64,000 bases of DNA from Acidovorax sp. Leaf78 (GTDB lineage Bacteria; Pseudomonadota; Gammaproteobacteria; Burkholderiales; Burkholderiaceae_C): contig NZ_LMLZ01000020.1 of NCBI RefSeq assembly GCF_001422735.1, positions 330,954 through 394,953 on the forward strand, written 5' to 3'. Positions 24,680-34,229 of this stretch are shown in pieces (position 1 is the stretch's first letter; each line of letters opens with the position of its first letter). A program made the position numbers and the translations under genes. The notes below the pieces were generated by a model. That model made no database searches. It was not told the DNA's origin and saw only the letters and a list, made by a program, of their open reading frames with translations.

Positions 24680-25606
24680 ATGTCCTCCGAGCGCCCCCCC
24701 ACCATCGATCCCACCGCCGCAGCCCGCTGGCATGCTGCTGCCCCCGCTATTTCGCCCTGGCTTCATGAAGAGGTGGCCCGCCGCATGGAAGACCGCCTGC
24801 AGTGGATACGCCAGCCCCCCGATTCCTGGTGCCACTGGGACGCCGTGCGCGGCGGACTCGGCGCCCACGCGCTGGTGAGCGCACGCTACCCCAAGGCGCG
24901 TTGCCAGGTCTACGAAAGCGCGCCCCGGTGTGAGGGCGCGGCGCAGCAGGCACTGGCCAAGCCCTGGTGGAACCCTGCCAGCTGGGGCGCGGGCAACCCG
25001 CAGTTCGGCATGCCACCGGATGCGAGTGTGCAGATGCTTTGGGCCAACATGGCGCTGCACACCGCGGCCGACCCCCAGGCGCTCATCGGCCAATGGCACC
25101 GGGCCATGGCGGTCGACGGCTACCTGATGTTCTCGTGCCTGGGCCCCGATACCCTGCGCGAGTTGCACGCCGTCTACGCCGCGCTGGGCTGGCCGCCGGC
25201 AGGCCATGCTTTCACGGACATGCACGACTGGGGCGACATGCTGGTGCACGCCGGCTTTGCCGAACCAGTGATGGACATGGAGCGCATCACGCTGACCTTT
25301 GCCACGCCCGAGCGGCTGGTGCAGGAGCTGCAAGAGCTGGGCTGCAACCTGCACCCGGCGCGCTTTGGCGCACTGCGCGGCAAGCGCTGGCGGGACCGTT
25401 TGTACCAGGCGCTGGCAGACCGGCTGGCAGACCCGGCCGAAGGTGGCCAGTTGGCACTGACTTTCGAGATCATCTACGGGCACGCCTTCAAGCCCGCACC
25501 CCGGGTGCGCGTGAGCGAGAGCAGCGCCGTCTCGCTGCAGGACATGCGCGCCATGCTGCGCCAGGGCGGCAAAGACAGCCCGGACGGCGGGCCGCGCAAC
25601 CCCTGA
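24680..25606 (+). CDS. BioC-like methyltransferase domain protein with degenerate SAM motif
   Basis: Protein of 308 residues. The block WANMALHTAADPQALIGQWHRAM then GYLMFSCLGPDTLRELHAVYAAL is the BioC (malonyl-ACP O-methyltransferase, biotin synthesis) signature. The usual SAM motif I (GxGxG-type) is replaced by WDAVRGGLGAHALVSARYP, so activity is uncertain. ATG 24680 matches the family start; an in-frame GTG-type extension from 24635 is not conserved-looking. A TATACT at 24653-24658 could be the -10. No other bio gene is in the window. BioC-like activity, or a divergent relative, are both possible. Confidence 0.65.
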   Translation: MSSERPPTIDPTAAARWHAAAPAISPWLHEEVARRMEDRLQWIRQPPDSWCHWDAVRGGLGAHALVSARYPKARCQVYESAPRCEGAAQQALAKPWWNPASWGAGNPQFGMPPDASVQMLWANMALHTAADPQALIGQWHRAMAVDGYLMFSCLGPDTLRELHAVYAALGWPPAGHAFTDMHDWGDMLVHAGFAEPVMDMERITLTFATPERLVQELQELGCNLHPARFGALRGKRWRDRLYQALADRLADPAEGGQLALTFEIIYGHAFKPAPRVRVSESSAVSLQDMRAMLRQGGKDSPDGGPRNP

Positions 25607-25847
25607 TCGGGCCGGTCCGCACAGGGTTTTCCAGACTTGATTTGTGCGAGTGTTGCGAAGGCGGCGCACCCATATGGGGCTATGGCCTTCACTTGCAACA
25701 GCGTGTCAATGATGTGGAACAAGGCACGGTACAATTCAGGGTTATTGGGATTTCGGGCACATCCTCCCGCGCAACGTGGCGGCTGCGCATGCTGCACCAG
25801 TATTTTTGCTGGTGCAGCGGCAGTCGCCGGTCTTGTGAACACCACCG

Positions 25848-26324
25848 GTGACAGGCTTGATTCTTCGTTTTGCCACTGTCTCGGGCCAGCGCATCGATTG
25901 GCGTCTGGCTCGCAACTGCTCGGTCACCCCCGCGCAGATGGGGTGGATGTACCTGTCGCTGTGTTCGGTGTCACTGGGCATTGCGACTTTTTTCTGGATG
26001 CTCGGAGCCCGTCTGGTCATGCCTTTCGCATGGCTGGAGATAGTGGTTGTTGGATGGGCATTCGCCATGTACGGACGTCATGCGGCCGACGGCGAGAGGA
26101 TTTCACTGCAGGGCTCACGCCTGGTGGTGGAGCAGGAGACAGCAGGCAAGCTGAAACGCGCCGAATTCGACCGGAACTGGGTCCGTGTGGAACCCAAGAC
26201 CGGCGACCGATCGCTGATCACCTTGTCTGGCCAAGGACGGTCGATAGACGTGGGGCGTTACGTGCGCCCCGAGCTTCGCCCGGCCCTGGCATCGGAGATC
26301 CGCATGGCCTTGCGCGCAGCCTGA
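25848..26324 (+). CDS. DUF2244 membrane protein upstream of the oxidase operon
   Basis: Protein of 158 residues with two adjacent hydrophobic segments (GWMYLSLCSVSLGIATFFWM and the LVMPFAWLEIVVVGWAFAMY helix) near residues 30-80 and a soluble C-terminal domain beginning DGERISLQG. This is the DUF2244 layout. It sits just before ctaC in many Comamonadaceae-like oxidase loci. I start it at GTG 25848; a later TTG in frame is a less likely alternative. Function unknown; a role in oxidase biogenesis is inferred only from position. Confidence 0.75.
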   Translation: MTGLILRFATVSGQRIDWRLARNCSVTPAQMGWMYLSLCSVSLGIATFFWMLGARLVMPFAWLEIVVVGWAFAMYGRHAADGERISLQGSRLVVEQETAGKLKRAEFDRNWVRVEPKTGDRSLITLSGQGRSIDVGRYVRPELRPALASEIRMALRAA

Positions 26325-26383
26325 CCCCACGCAGGCGCACACAGGGGATTGGTTAAATTAAGGCTTAGAAGTAAGTGAGAACT

Positions 26384-27553
26384 ATGAAGAGCATTTCCAA
26401 CAAGCTGGCTTCTCTGCTCCTGATCGCCGGTGCATGGGTGGGTGGCGTGGCCCATGCCGTTCAAGACCTGCCCGGCGGTCCTGCAGTCAACCAGCTCAAT
26501 CTGCATCCTCCGGTCACCAAGATTGCCGAGGAGCAGCATTTTCTGCACTGGATGATGCTGATCATCTGCACGGTGATCTTCGTGGCAGTGTTCTCCGTGA
26601 TGTTCTACTCGATCTGGAAACATCGCCGCTCCAAGGGCGCCAAGTCGGCCAATTTCCATGAGTCCGTCACTGTCGAAGTGGTCTGGACCATCGTCCCCTT
26701 CATCATCGTGATCCTCATGGCCCTGCCCGCCACCAAGGTGCTGGTGGCGCAGAAGGACACGACCAACGCCGACCTCACCATCAAGACCACGGGCTACCAG
26801 TGGAAGTGGGGTTACGACTACATCACCGGCGAAGGCGAGGGCCTGGCCTTCATCTCTACGCTGGACAGCAGCCACCGCGTGATGTCCGATAGCGGCAAGG
26901 TCGCCGACGCGCCCGCCGACTACCTGCTCAAGGTCGACAACCCGATGGTCGTGCCGGTCAACAAGAAGATCCGCATCATCACCACGGCCAACGACGTGAT
27001 CCACGCCTTCATGGTGCCCGCATTCGGCATCAAGCAGGATGCGATCCCCGGCTTCGTGCGCGACACCTGGTTTCGCGCCGAGAAGATCGGCGACTACTAC
27101 GGCCAGTGCGCCGAGCTGTGCGGCAAGGAACACGCCTACATGCCCATCCACGTGAAGGTCGTGTCCGCTGAGGACTACACCGCCTGGGTGGCCGACCAGA
27201 AGAAGAAGGCCGCCGCCAAGCTGGACGACCCGACCAAGGTCTGGACGATGGACGACATCATGAAGCGCGGCGAGAAGGTGTATGCCGCCAACTGCGCGGC
27301 CTGCCACCAGGCCAACGGCAAGGGTGCCGGCCCGATCAAGCCACTGGACGGCTCGGCCATCGTGCTCGATGCCGACCACGCCAAGCAGATCCAGATCCTG
27401 CTCAAGGGCGCGGCCAATGGCGCGATGCCTTCCTGGGCCCAGCTCAGCGATACCGATATTGCCTCTGTGGCGACCTATACGAAGAACTCCTGGTCCAACA
27501 AGACCGGGCAGCTGGTGCAGCCTGCTGAAATCGTGGCCCAGCGCGGCAAGTAA
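26384..27553 (+). CDS. ctaC: Cytochrome c oxidase subunit II with C-terminal cytochrome c domain
   Basis: Subunit II of 389 residues. A signal peptide ends near GGVAHAVQ, then two TM helices. The periplasmic CuA domain carries CAELCGKEH (Cys242, Cys246, His250) and Met253. A C-terminal cytochrome c domain follows with CAACH (residues 304-308), so this is a caa3-like subunit that can carry its own heme c. Electrons from cytochrome c enter through CuA or via the fused heme. Start ATG 26384 (MKSISNKL) is chosen over a GTG nine bases upstream. First structural gene of the oxidase operon; DUF2244 precedes it by 59 nt. Confidence 0.95.
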   Translation: MKSISNKLASLLLIAGAWVGGVAHAVQDLPGGPAVNQLNLHPPVTKIAEEQHFLHWMMLIICTVIFVAVFSVMFYSIWKHRRSKGAKSANFHESVTVEVVWTIVPFIIVILMALPATKVLVAQKDTTNADLTIKTTGYQWKWGYDYITGEGEGLAFISTLDSSHRVMSDSGKVADAPADYLLKVDNPMVVPVNKKIRIITTANDVIHAFMVPAFGIKQDAIPGFVRDTWFRAEKIGDYYGQCAELCGKEHAYMPIHVKVVSAEDYTAWVADQKKKAAAKLDDPTKVWTMDDIMKRGEKVYAANCAACHQANGKGAGPIKPLDGSAIVLDADHAKQIQILLKGAANGAMPSWAQLSDTDIASVATYTKNSWSNKTGQLVQPAEIVAQRGK

Positions 27554-27586
27554 ACATCGCCCTACGTATTGATTGAGGAATCCAAC

Positions 27587-29218
27587 ATGAGCGCAGTTCT
27601 CGACAACCACGGGCACGCTGGCGACCACGCACACGACGACCATGGCCACCATGGTCCCACCGGCTGGCGCCGCTGGGTGTTCGCCACCAACCACAAGGAC
27701 ATCGGTACGCTGTACCTGCTGTTCTCGTTCACCATGCTGATGGTGGGCGGCATCCTGGCCCTGCTGATCCGTGCCGAGCTGTTCCAGCCCGGCCTGCAAC
27801 TGGTCAACCCCGAGCTGTTCAACCAGCTCACCACCATGCACGGCCTGATCATGGTGTTCGGCGCCATCATGCCGGCCTTCGTGGGCTTTGCGAACTGGAT
27901 GATCCCGCTGCAGATCGGGGCATCCGACATGGCTTTCGCCCGCATGAACAACTTCAGCTTCTGGCTGATGATTCCTGCGGCACTGATGCTGGTGAGCTCG
28001 TTCTTCATGCCAGGTGGCGCACCCGCCGCCGGCTGGACGTTGTACGCACCGCTGACGCTGCAGATGGGCCCCTCCATGGACGCCGGCATCTTCGCGATGC
28101 ACATCCTGGGTGCCTCGTCCATCATGGGCTCGATCAACATCATCGTGACCATCCTGAACATGCGCGCCCCCGGCATGACGTTGATGAAGATGCCCATGTT
28201 CGCCTGGACCTGGCTCATCACCGCCTACCTGCTGATCGCCGTGATGCCCGTGCTGGCCGGCGCGATCACCATGACGCTGACGGATCGCCACTTCGGCACC
28301 AGCTTCTTCAACCCCGCCGGCGGCGGTGACCCGGTGATGTACCAGCACATCTTCTGGTTCTTCGGCCACCCCGAGGTGTACATCATGATCTTGCCGGCCT
28401 TCGGCATCATCAGCCAGATCGTGCCCGCGTTCGCCCGCAAGAAGCTGTTCGGTTACGCCTCCATGGTGTACGCCACCTCGTCCATCGCCATCCTGTCGTT
28501 CATCGTGTGGGCCCACCACATGTTCACGACCGGCATGCCTGTGACGGGCCAGCTGTTCTTCATGTACGCCACCATGCTGATCTCCGTGCCCACGGCCGTG
28601 AAGATCTTCAACTGGATCGCCACCATGTGGCGCGGCTCCATGACGTTCGAGACCCCCATGCTGTTCGCCGTGGGCTTCATCTTCGTGTTCACCATGGGTG
28701 GCTTCACCGGCCTGATCCTGGCCATGGCGCCCATCGACATCCAGCTGCAGGACACCTACTACGTGGTGGCCCACTTCCACTACGTGCTGGTGGCCGGCTC
28801 GCTGTTCTCCATGTTCGCTGGCGTCTACTACTGGCTGCCCAAGTGGACGGGCGTGATGTACTCCGAAAAGCGCGGCCAGATCCACTTCTGGGGCTCGCTG
28901 ATCACCTTCAACATCACGTTCTTCCCGATGCACTTCTTGGGCCTGGCCGGTATGCCCCGCCGCTATGCCGACTACCCCATGCAGTTTGCTGACTTCAACG
29001 CCATCGCTTCGGTGGGTGCGTTCGGTTTCGGCCTGATGCAGGTGTACTTCTTCCTGGCCGTGGTCGTGCCCGCCATGCGCGGCAAGGGCGAAAAGGCCCC
29101 GGCCAAGCCATGGGACGGTGCCGAAGGCCTGGAATGGGAAGTGCCATCGCCTGCACCGTTCCACACCTTCGAAAACCCACCCAAGCTGGATGCCACGGCA
29201 ACCCGCGTGATCGGTTGA
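27587..29218 (+). CDS. ctaD: Cytochrome c oxidase subunit I
   Basis: Catalytic subunit of 543 residues with 12 TM helices. Key residues are visible: heme a ligand in [10 protein letters not shown], the CuB/Tyr site [13 protein letters not shown], the CuB histidines WAHHMFT, and heme ligands in VVAHFHYVL. It reduces O2 to water and pumps protons. The His-rich N-terminus ([16 protein letters not shown]) is noteworthy. ATG 27587 has a GAGG site; the open frame upstream to 27569 is an alternative. It is 33 nt after ctaC. Confidence 0.97.
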   Translation: MSAVLDNHGHAGDHAHDDHGHHGPTGWRRWVFATNHKDIGTLYLLFSFTMLMVGGILALLIRAELFQPGLQLVNPELFNQLTTMHGLIMVFGAIMPAFVGFANWMIPLQIGASDMAFARMNNFSFWLMIPAALMLVSSFFMPGGAPAAGWTLYAPLTLQMGPSMDAGIFAMHILGASSIMGSINIIVTILNMRAPGMTLMKMPMFAWTWLITAYLLIAVMPVLAGAITMTLTDRHFGTSFFNPAGGGDPVMYQHIFWFFGHPEVYIMILPAFGIISQIVPAFARKKLFGYASMVYATSSIAILSFIVWAHHMFTTGMPVTGQLFFMYATMLISVPTAVKIFNWIATMWRGSMTFETPMLFAVGFIFVFTMGGFTGLILAMAPIDIQLQDTYYVVAHFHYVLVAGSLFSMFAGVYYWLPKWTGVMYSEKRGQIHFWGSLITFNITFFPMHFLGLAGMPRRYADYPMQFADFNAIASVGAFGFGLMQVYFFLAVVVPAMRGKGEKAPAKPWDGAEGLEWEVPSPAPFHTFENPPKLDATATRVIG

Positions 29219-29222
29219 TGCC

Positions 29223-29339
29223 ATGCCCATGACGCCCGAGCAAAAGAAGAGCAACCTGCGGATGGCATTGATCCTTGCCTCCGTAGCCGTCGTCTTCTTC
29301 GTCGGGTTCATGGTCAAGGTCGTGCTGATGTCCCGCTGA
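29223..29339 (+). CDS. 38-residue cytochrome-oxidase-associated membrane peptide
   Basis: A small ORF 4 nt after ctaD (ATG 29223, stop 29337-29339). It starts MPMTPEQKKSNLRMALIL and continues with one hydrophobic segment ending FMVKVVLMSR: a single-TM peptide with a basic face. A peptide of this kind is annotated as a cytochrome oxidase small assembly protein at this position in related genomes. The dense spacing (4 nt before, 17 nt after) supports real translation. It is too short for ORF callers with a 60-residue cut-off. Confidence 0.75.
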   Translation: MPMTPEQKKSNLRMALILASVAVVFFVGFMVKVVLMSR

Positions 29340-29356
29340 ACCACACACCGACTGCC

Positions 29357-29989
29357 ATGAGCCTGCACCGCGAAAACGCCAAGATGGTCGGCAAGCTGGT
29401 CGTGATCGCGGCCGGCATGTTCGCCTTCGGCTACGTGTTGATCCCCATCTACAAGCACATCTGCGAGATGACGGGCATCAACATCCTGTCGCTCTCCGAG
29501 CGGCAGGTGCCGGGCAACGGCGTGGCAGGCAAGGACGTGAAGGTGCCTGCCAACACGCAGGTGGACAAGACCCGCACCATCACGGTCGAGTTCGACGCCA
29601 ATGCCCGCGGCCCCTGGGACTTCAAGCCTGCGCAGCGTTCGGTGCAGGTGCACCCTGGCGAGCTCACGACGGTGATGTATGAGTTCCAGAACGTGCAAAA
29701 CCGCCGCATGGCGGCTCAGGCCATTCCGAGCTATGCGCCCCGCCAGGCGGCAGCGCACTTCAACAAGCTCGAGTGCTTTTGCTTCAACCAGTACACGCTC
29801 GAGCCCGGTGAAAAGAAAGAATGGCCGGTGGCCTTCGTGATCGACCCGCGTCTGTCCAAGGACGTCACCACGATCACGCTGTCCTACACCTTCTTCGAAG
29901 TCGGCGGCAAGACGCCCCCAGCGCCCGAATCGACAGCGGCCGTGGGCAGCGTGCTCCCGGCAGCATTGGCCACCGGGGCAGGCTCATGA
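29357..29989 (+). CDS. ctaG: Cytochrome c oxidase copper chaperone CtaG/Cox11
   Basis: Protein of 210 residues: a single TM helix near residues 13-30 (VVIAAGMFAFGYVLIPIY) then a periplasmic immunoglobulin-like copper-binding domain. The copper motif CFCF is in NKLECFCFNQYTLEP. It inserts CuB into subunit I. It lies between the 38-residue gene and DUF2970, overlapping the latter by 4 nt. Confidence 0.95.
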   Translation: MSLHRENAKMVGKLVVIAAGMFAFGYVLIPIYKHICEMTGINILSLSERQVPGNGVAGKDVKVPANTQVDKTRTITVEFDANARGPWDFKPAQRSVQVHPGELTTVMYEFQNVQNRRMAAQAIPSYAPRQAAAHFNKLECFCFNQYTLEPGEKKEWPVAFVIDPRLSKDVTTITLSYTFFEVGGKTPPAPESTAAVGSVLPAALATGAGS

Positions 29990-30216
29990 ACGCGCCGGTG
30001 GAGCAGCCCGCTGTGGCCACCAAGCCGCACGAGCGCAAAGGCTCGTTGCTGCGCACGGTGCGCGCCGTGGCCTGGTCGCTGATCGGTCTGCGCAAGGGCA
30101 GCGAGTACCAGCAGGATGTGGAAAAGCTCAACCCGTTGCACATCATCGTGGTCGGCCTCGCAGCGGTATTCCTGCTGGTGATTGGCCTGATCGGGCTGGT
30201 GAACTGGATCGTTTGA
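29986..30216 (+). CDS. DUF2970 single-TM protein
   Basis: Protein of 76 residues: a basic N-terminal half (KGSLLRTVRAVAWSLIGLRK) and a C-terminal TM helix IIVVGLAAVFLLVIGLIGLV. This is the DUF2970 family, found with cytochrome c oxidase genes. Its ATG overlaps the ctaG stop (ATGA). A structural or assembly role in the oxidase is likely by position; nothing further is known from sequence. Confidence 0.8.
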   Translation: MNAPVEQPAVATKPHERKGSLLRTVRAVAWSLIGLRKGSEYQQDVEKLNPLHIIVVGLAAVFLLVIGLIGLVNWIV

Positions 30217-30321
30217 GTTGCGTGAATAAAAGTAGATGAATATTGGTCGAATCGGGTGGGGGACGACGTACCCCGAAGACAAGACCGAGACAAACAAAGA
30301 TTTTGAGAGCCAGGAGCTGAA

Positions 30322-31203
30322 ATGAGTGCATCGACCCACGGCGGAACCCCGTACTACTACGTGCCTGCAGAGTCTCGCCACCCGGTGATGGCGGCGATAG
30401 GGCTGTTTTTCGTCATCCTGGGCGCAGGCCAATGGATCAACGGCCACGACTGGGGCAAGTATTCCCTGGCGGTGGGCATGGTGTGGTGGCTGTTCGTGCT
30501 GTACCAGTGGTTCGGCGACGCCGTGCGCGAGAGCCAGAACGGCCTGTACGGCCACAAGATCGACATCTCCTACCGCTGGAGCATGAGCTGGTTCATCTTC
30601 TCAGAGGTGATGTTCTTCGGCGCGTTCTTCACCGCCCTGTGGTGGGCACGTTCGCACTCGGTGCCCGCACTGGGCAGCCTGGACAACGCACTGCTGTGGC
30701 CTGACTTCAAGGCCGTGTGGCCCAGCCTGGCTGCGGGCGTCACCGCTTCGCCTGCCGGCATCGTCGAGCCCTTTCAGACCGTGGGTCCCTTCTGGCTGCC
30801 CACCATCAACACCGCGTTGCTGCTGACCTCGGGCGTGACGCTGACCATTGCCCACCACGCACTGCGCGAAAACCACCGCGGCAAGACCATCGCCTTCATG
30901 TGGGCCACGGTACTGCTGGGCTTCGTGTTCCTGCTGGTGCAGGGCTACGAGTACTACCACCTGTACACCGACCTGAACCTCAAGCTCAACTCGGGCGTGT
31001 TCGGCTCCACCTTCTTCATGCTGACCGGCTTTCACGGTTTCCACGTGTTCCTGGGCATGCTGATGCTGCTGGTGATCACGCTGCGCCTCCAAAAGGGCCA
31101 TTTCACGGCGGACAAGCACTTCGGCTTCGAAGGCGCCGCGTGGTACTGGCACTTTGTGGACGTGGTCTGGCTCGGCCTGTACGTGCTGGTCTACTGGATG
31201 TAA
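30322..31203 (+). CDS. ctaE: Cytochrome c oxidase subunit III
   Basis: Subunit III of 293 residues with seven TM helices and the conserved segments SWFIFSEVMFFGAFFTALWW, TGFHGFHVFLG and WYWHFVDVVWLGLYVLVYWM (end). It stabilises subunit I and binds lipids. ATG 30322 follows AGGAG. It follows DUF2970 by 105 nt and ends 17 nt before a strong terminator, so it closes the first oxidase transcript. Confidence 0.96.
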   Translation: MSASTHGGTPYYYVPAESRHPVMAAIGLFFVILGAGQWINGHDWGKYSLAVGMVWWLFVLYQWFGDAVRESQNGLYGHKIDISYRWSMSWFIFSEVMFFGAFFTALWWARSHSVPALGSLDNALLWPDFKAVWPSLAAGVTASPAGIVEPFQTVGPFWLPTINTALLLTSGVTLTIAHHALRENHRGKTIAFMWATVLLGFVFLLVQGYEYYHLYTDLNLKLNSGVFGSTFFMLTGFHGFHVFLGMLMLLVITLRLQKGHFTADKHFGFEGAAWYWHFVDVVWLGLYVLVYWM

Positions 31204-31220
31204 TCAGCAGTGCCATGCAT

Positions 31221-31254
31221 CAACAAAAAAGCGCCGCAAGGCGCTTTTTTGTTG
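31221..31254 (+). terminator. Strong intrinsic terminator after ctaE
   Basis: A perfect 15-bp stem (CAACAAAAAAGCGCC and its complement) around a GCAA tetraloop, with six T in the descending arm. It is symmetric, so it can also stop transcription coming from the DUF2909 gene on the minus strand. Confidence 0.95.
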
Positions 31255-31322
31255 GGAATGTCAGGGCTGGCGCCAGGGGCTGCTTGGACGCCAGTGGCCA
31301 GTGTTCAGACCATCCAGAGCCT

Positions 31323-31553
31323 TCAACGGCTCGCCGGCAGACCGGTGGGCTGGATGTACCCGAGCTTCCAGGCCAACAGCAGGCACAGAAACAGCACAAT
31401 GGACAGTCCCACCCGAACCGCCAGCGCCTTGGCCATGTGGTTGCCTTTGGCCCTGTCGTCCTTGTCGCTGCGGCCATTGCGCATCATGAAGAACAGGGCC
31501 GAAGCCAAGCTGGCCAAAATAGCGATGAACGCCACCACCACAAGATATTTCAT
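31323..31553 (-). CDS. DUF2909 small membrane protein
   Basis: Protein of 76 residues with two TM helices (FIAILASLASALFFMMR and VRVGLSIVLFLCLLLAWKLG) joined by a charged loop, ending GYIQPTG. This is the DUF2909 'twin transmembrane' family. It is divergent from surf1 with starts only about 15 nt apart (or 6 nt if the upstream ATG at 31562 is used). It is the only gene in the oxidase locus on the minus strand. An assembly role is inferred from position. Confidence 0.78.
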   Translation of the reverse strand: MKYLVVVAFIAILASLASALFFMMRNGRSDKDDRAKGNHMAKALAVRVGLSIVLFLCLLLAWKLGYIQPTGLPASR

Positions 31554-31568
31554 GGAGTCCATTATCCC

Positions 31569-32360
31569 GTGACCGCTATCCAACGTCCTGTGGGCCTGCG
31601 TTTCTGGCTGATCGCCCTGGCCGCGCTGGTGGGCATGGCCGTTACGGCGTCGCTCGGGCGCTGGCAGCTGTCGCGCGCTGCAGAAAAGGAATCCCTGCAG
31701 ACCGCTCTGGATGAGCGCGGGCGGATGCCCGCCATCGATGGCTCCAGCCTGTTCCTCAGCGCGGGCCCAGCCGCCGCTGCGTCAGCGCCGGGCAGCCAGG
31801 CGCTGGTGCACCGTGCGGTGGTGCTGGAAGGGCGGTGGCTGCCCGAGCACACCGTCTACCTCGACAACCGCCAGATGCAGGGCCGCCCCGGGTTCTTCGT
31901 GCTGACACCGCTGCAACTGAGCGCGCCGGGCGGTGGCGTGGTGCTGGTACAGCGGGGTTGGGCACCGCGCAATTTTCAGGACCGCACCGCACTGCCGCAA
32001 ATCCAGACCCCTGCCAGTGCGGTAGTCCGCGTCGAAGGGCGCGTGGCTGCGGCGCCATCGCGGCTTTATGAGTTCCAGGGCGCCGATAGCGTTCAGGGGT
32101 CTTCCCGCATCCGGCAAAATCTCGACCTGGCAGCGTACCGCACCGAAACCGGTCTTGCGCTCGCCAATCTCACGGTGCTCCAAACCGGCGCAGCGAGCGA
32201 AGGCTTGCAACGCGACTGGCCCGTGGTCGGCGCCGGTGTCGACAAACACTACGGTTACGCATTTCAATGGTTCGGGCTCTGCGGCCTGATTGCACTTCTC
32301 TATGTCTGGTTCCAACTCGTCCGACGGTTCATTCGCCCGCGCAGCCAGCCTGCCGCCTGA
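31569..32360 (+). CDS. surf1: SURF1-family cytochrome oxidase assembly protein
   Basis: Protein of 263 residues. One TM near the N-terminus (FWLIALAALVGMAVTASLGRWQ), a periplasmic domain with LEGRWLPEHTVYLDNRQMQGRPGF and VLVQRGWAPR, and a C-terminal TM ([17 protein letters not shown]). This is the SURF1/Shy1 layout; the family helps heme a insertion into subunit I. GTG 31569 is chosen because the divergent DUF2909 start lies immediately upstream and no in-frame ATG fits. Its 3' end overlaps the next gene. Confidence 0.92.
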   Translation: MTAIQRPVGLRFWLIALAALVGMAVTASLGRWQLSRAAEKESLQTALDERGRMPAIDGSSLFLSAGPAAAASAPGSQALVHRAVVLEGRWLPEHTVYLDNRQMQGRPGFFVLTPLQLSAPGGGVVLVQRGWAPRNFQDRTALPQIQTPASAVVRVEGRVAAAPSRLYEFQGADSVQGSSRIRQNLDLAAYRTETGLALANLTVLQTGAASEGLQRDWPVVGAGVDKHYGYAFQWFGLCGLIALLYVWFQLVRRFIRPRSQPAA

Positions 32361-33048
32361 GGGCCAGGGGGACGAGCATCCCCTGGGCCTGACCGTGCAC
32401 ACGCTGCCTGCTGCAGGCGATGCGGTGGCGTCGGCGCAGCGCACGCACCACGGCCGCTGGAAGATGCTGGGCGTGCTGCTCATCTGCGCGGCCCCGGTCG
32501 TCGCCTCTTACTTCACCTACTACGTGATCCGCCCCGAGGGCCGGCGCAACTACGGCGAGCTGATCGATCCCCAGCGCACCATGCCCGCGTTGACCGCGAC
32601 GGCGCTGGATGGCAAACCGGTGCAGCTGTCGTCGCTCAAAGGCCAATGGCTCTTGGTCAGCGTCGCCGGGGGCGCCTGCGATGCGGCGTGCCAGAAGCAC
32701 CTGTACCTGCAGCGGCAACTGCGTGAGAGCGTCGGCAGGGAAAAGGACCGTGTGGACTGGGTGTGGCTCGTGAACGATGGCGCCCCGATCCCTGCCGAAT
32801 TGCAGCCAGCGATTCAAAAAGCCACGGCGCTGCGGGTGGATGGCGCGGCATTGAGCGCCTGGTTGGCCCCGGCCGACGGCCACCAGATAGCCGAGCACCT
32901 CTACGTGGTGGACCCCATGGGTAACTGGATGATGCGCTTTCCGGCCGCCATGGACAGCAGCGGCGCGGCCAAGGCCAAGCGTGACCTGGAACGCCTGCTG
33001 CGCGCCTCGTCGTCCTGGGACGAGGCCGGCCGGCCCGGAAAGCCCTGA
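32302..33048 (+). CDS. Membrane-anchored thioredoxin-fold protein of the oxidase cluster
   Basis: Protein of 248 residues: one TM at about residues 54-74 ([23 protein letters not shown]), then an SCO/thioredoxin-like domain with [26 protein letters not shown] (a CxxxC motif at the Cys-active position) and [14 protein letters not shown]. It may act as a copper or disulfide assembly factor. The ATG at 32302 overlaps surf1 by 59 nt; a GTG at 32395 would avoid the overlap but lacks a ribosome site. Its stop overlaps ctaA by 1 nt. Confidence 0.78.
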   Translation: MSGSNSSDGSFARAASLPPEGQGDEHPLGLTVHTLPAAGDAVASAQRTHHGRWKMLGVLLICAAPVVASYFTYYVIRPEGRRNYGELIDPQRTMPALTATALDGKPVQLSSLKGQWLLVSVAGGACDAACQKHLYLQRQLRESVGREKDRVDWVWLVNDGAPIPAELQPAIQKATALRVDGAALSAWLAPADGHQIAEHLYVVDPMGNWMMRFPAAMDSSGAAKAKRDLERLLRASSSWDEAGRPGKP

Positions 33049-34229
33049 TGGACGCGTCACAGCCCCTGTACGACCTCGCTCCGCTGGCCCGCATGATGCT
33101 GCTGGGCGTGGTGATCGCCCTGGGCCCGCTGGCTTGGGTGGGGCTGCGCAACCGCGGCAGCTCACCGCTGCGCCGTCTGCAGGCCCTCACGGTGCTCACG
33201 CTATTCCTCACCTTCGATCTGGTGCTGTTCGGTGCGTTCACGCGCTTGACCGACTCGGGCCTGGGCTGCCCCGACTGGCCCGGCTGCTATGGCAGCGCGA
33301 GCCCGGTCGGCGCGCGCACCGAGATCGCTGCGGCGCAGGAGGCGATGCCCACGGGCCCGGTCACACACGGCAAGGCCTGGGTCGAGATGATCCACCGCTA
33401 TCTGGCCACCGGTGTCGGCGTGCTCATCATCGTGCTGACGGTGTCTGCCTGGGTGCAGCATCGCCGCGCTGCGCGGGGCGAGGGCGAGCGACCGCCGCTG
33501 AGCCCCTGGTGGCCGACGTTCACGCTGTTCTGGGTGTGCCTGCAGGGCGCCTTCGGTGCGCTGACAGTGACCATGAAGCTCTTTCCTGCCATCGTCACGC
33601 TGCACCTCATTGGCGGCCTGGTGCTGCTGGCGCTGCTGTGTGTGCAGGCCGTGCGCCACACCCACAGCGCGCTGGGCAAGGCGCCCGTGGGCATCTCCGC
33701 CGGTCTGCGCCGTGGGTTGGTGTGGACGGGCGTGTTGGTCAGCGCGCAGGTGGTGCTGGGCGGCTGGGTCAGCACCAACTACGCGGTGCTGGCCTGCACG
33801 ACCTTTCCCACCTGCCAGGGCAGTTGGTGGCCCGACATGGAGTTTGCCCAGGGCTTTCAGATCTGGCGCGCGCTCGGCATGCTGCAGGACGGCAGCCACA
33901 TCAGTTTTGCGGGCCTGACCGCCATCCACTACGTCCACCGGCTTGCGGCCTATGTGGTGCTGCTGGCGCTGGGCCTGACCGCATGGCGCCTGCACCGCAC
34001 CGGCGCGCTGCCGGTACAGGCGCGGTGGCTGGCGGGCCTGGCGCTGCTGCAACTGGCCACAGGCTTGTCCAATGTGGTGCTGGACTGGCCCCTCGTCGCC
34101 GCCGTGCTGCACACCGGTGGCGCCGCGGCGCTGGTGGTGGTGCTGACCTGGGCGCTGGCGTCCAGCCGCGTGGCCGCTGCCACCCACAATGTCCCCGCGC
34201 GTTCGAGCGCATCGAGAGTCTCCGCATGA
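33048..34229 (+). CDS. ctaA: Heme A synthase (COX15/CtaA family)
   Basis: Protein of 393 residues with eight TM helices in two pseudo-repeats. Conserved features are [34 protein letters not shown] (heme-ligand His), [30 protein letters not shown], and [13 protein letters not shown]. It oxidises heme O to heme A. The start codon overlaps the previous stop (TGATG), and its end overlaps ctaB by 4 nt, so the genes are translationally linked. Confidence 0.95.
   Translation: MDASQPLYDLAPLARMMLLGVVIALGPLAWVGLRNRGSSPLRRLQALTVLTLFLTFDLVLFGAFTRLTDSGLGCPDWPGCYGSASPVGARTEIAAAQEAMPTGPVTHGKAWVEMIHRYLATGVGVLIIVLTVSAWVQHRRAARGEGERPPLSPWWPTFTLFWVCLQGAFGALTVTMKLFPAIVTLHLIGGLVLLALLCVQAVRHTHSALGKAPVGISAGLRRGLVWTGVLVSAQVVLGGWVSTNYAVLACTTFPTCQGSWWPDMEFAQGFQIWRALGMLQDGSHISFAGLTAIHYVHRLAAYVVLLALGLTAWRLHRTGALPVQARWLAGLALLQLATGLSNVVLDWPLVAAVLHTGGAAALVVVLTWALASSRVAAATHNVPARSSASRVSA

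Noticed and set aside
26258..29758. A 1166-residue minus-strand open frame over ctaC-ctaD
   Set aside because: It is the reverse-complement shadow of strongly conserved oxidase genes in a high-GC genome; its translation is His/Gly/Val-rich and resembles no protein.
30717..31568. SURF1 start far upstream inside ctaE
   Set aside because: The frame crosses the terminator after ctaE and the DUF2909 gene, so it cannot be one protein; GTG 31569 gives the normal SURF1 N-terminus.
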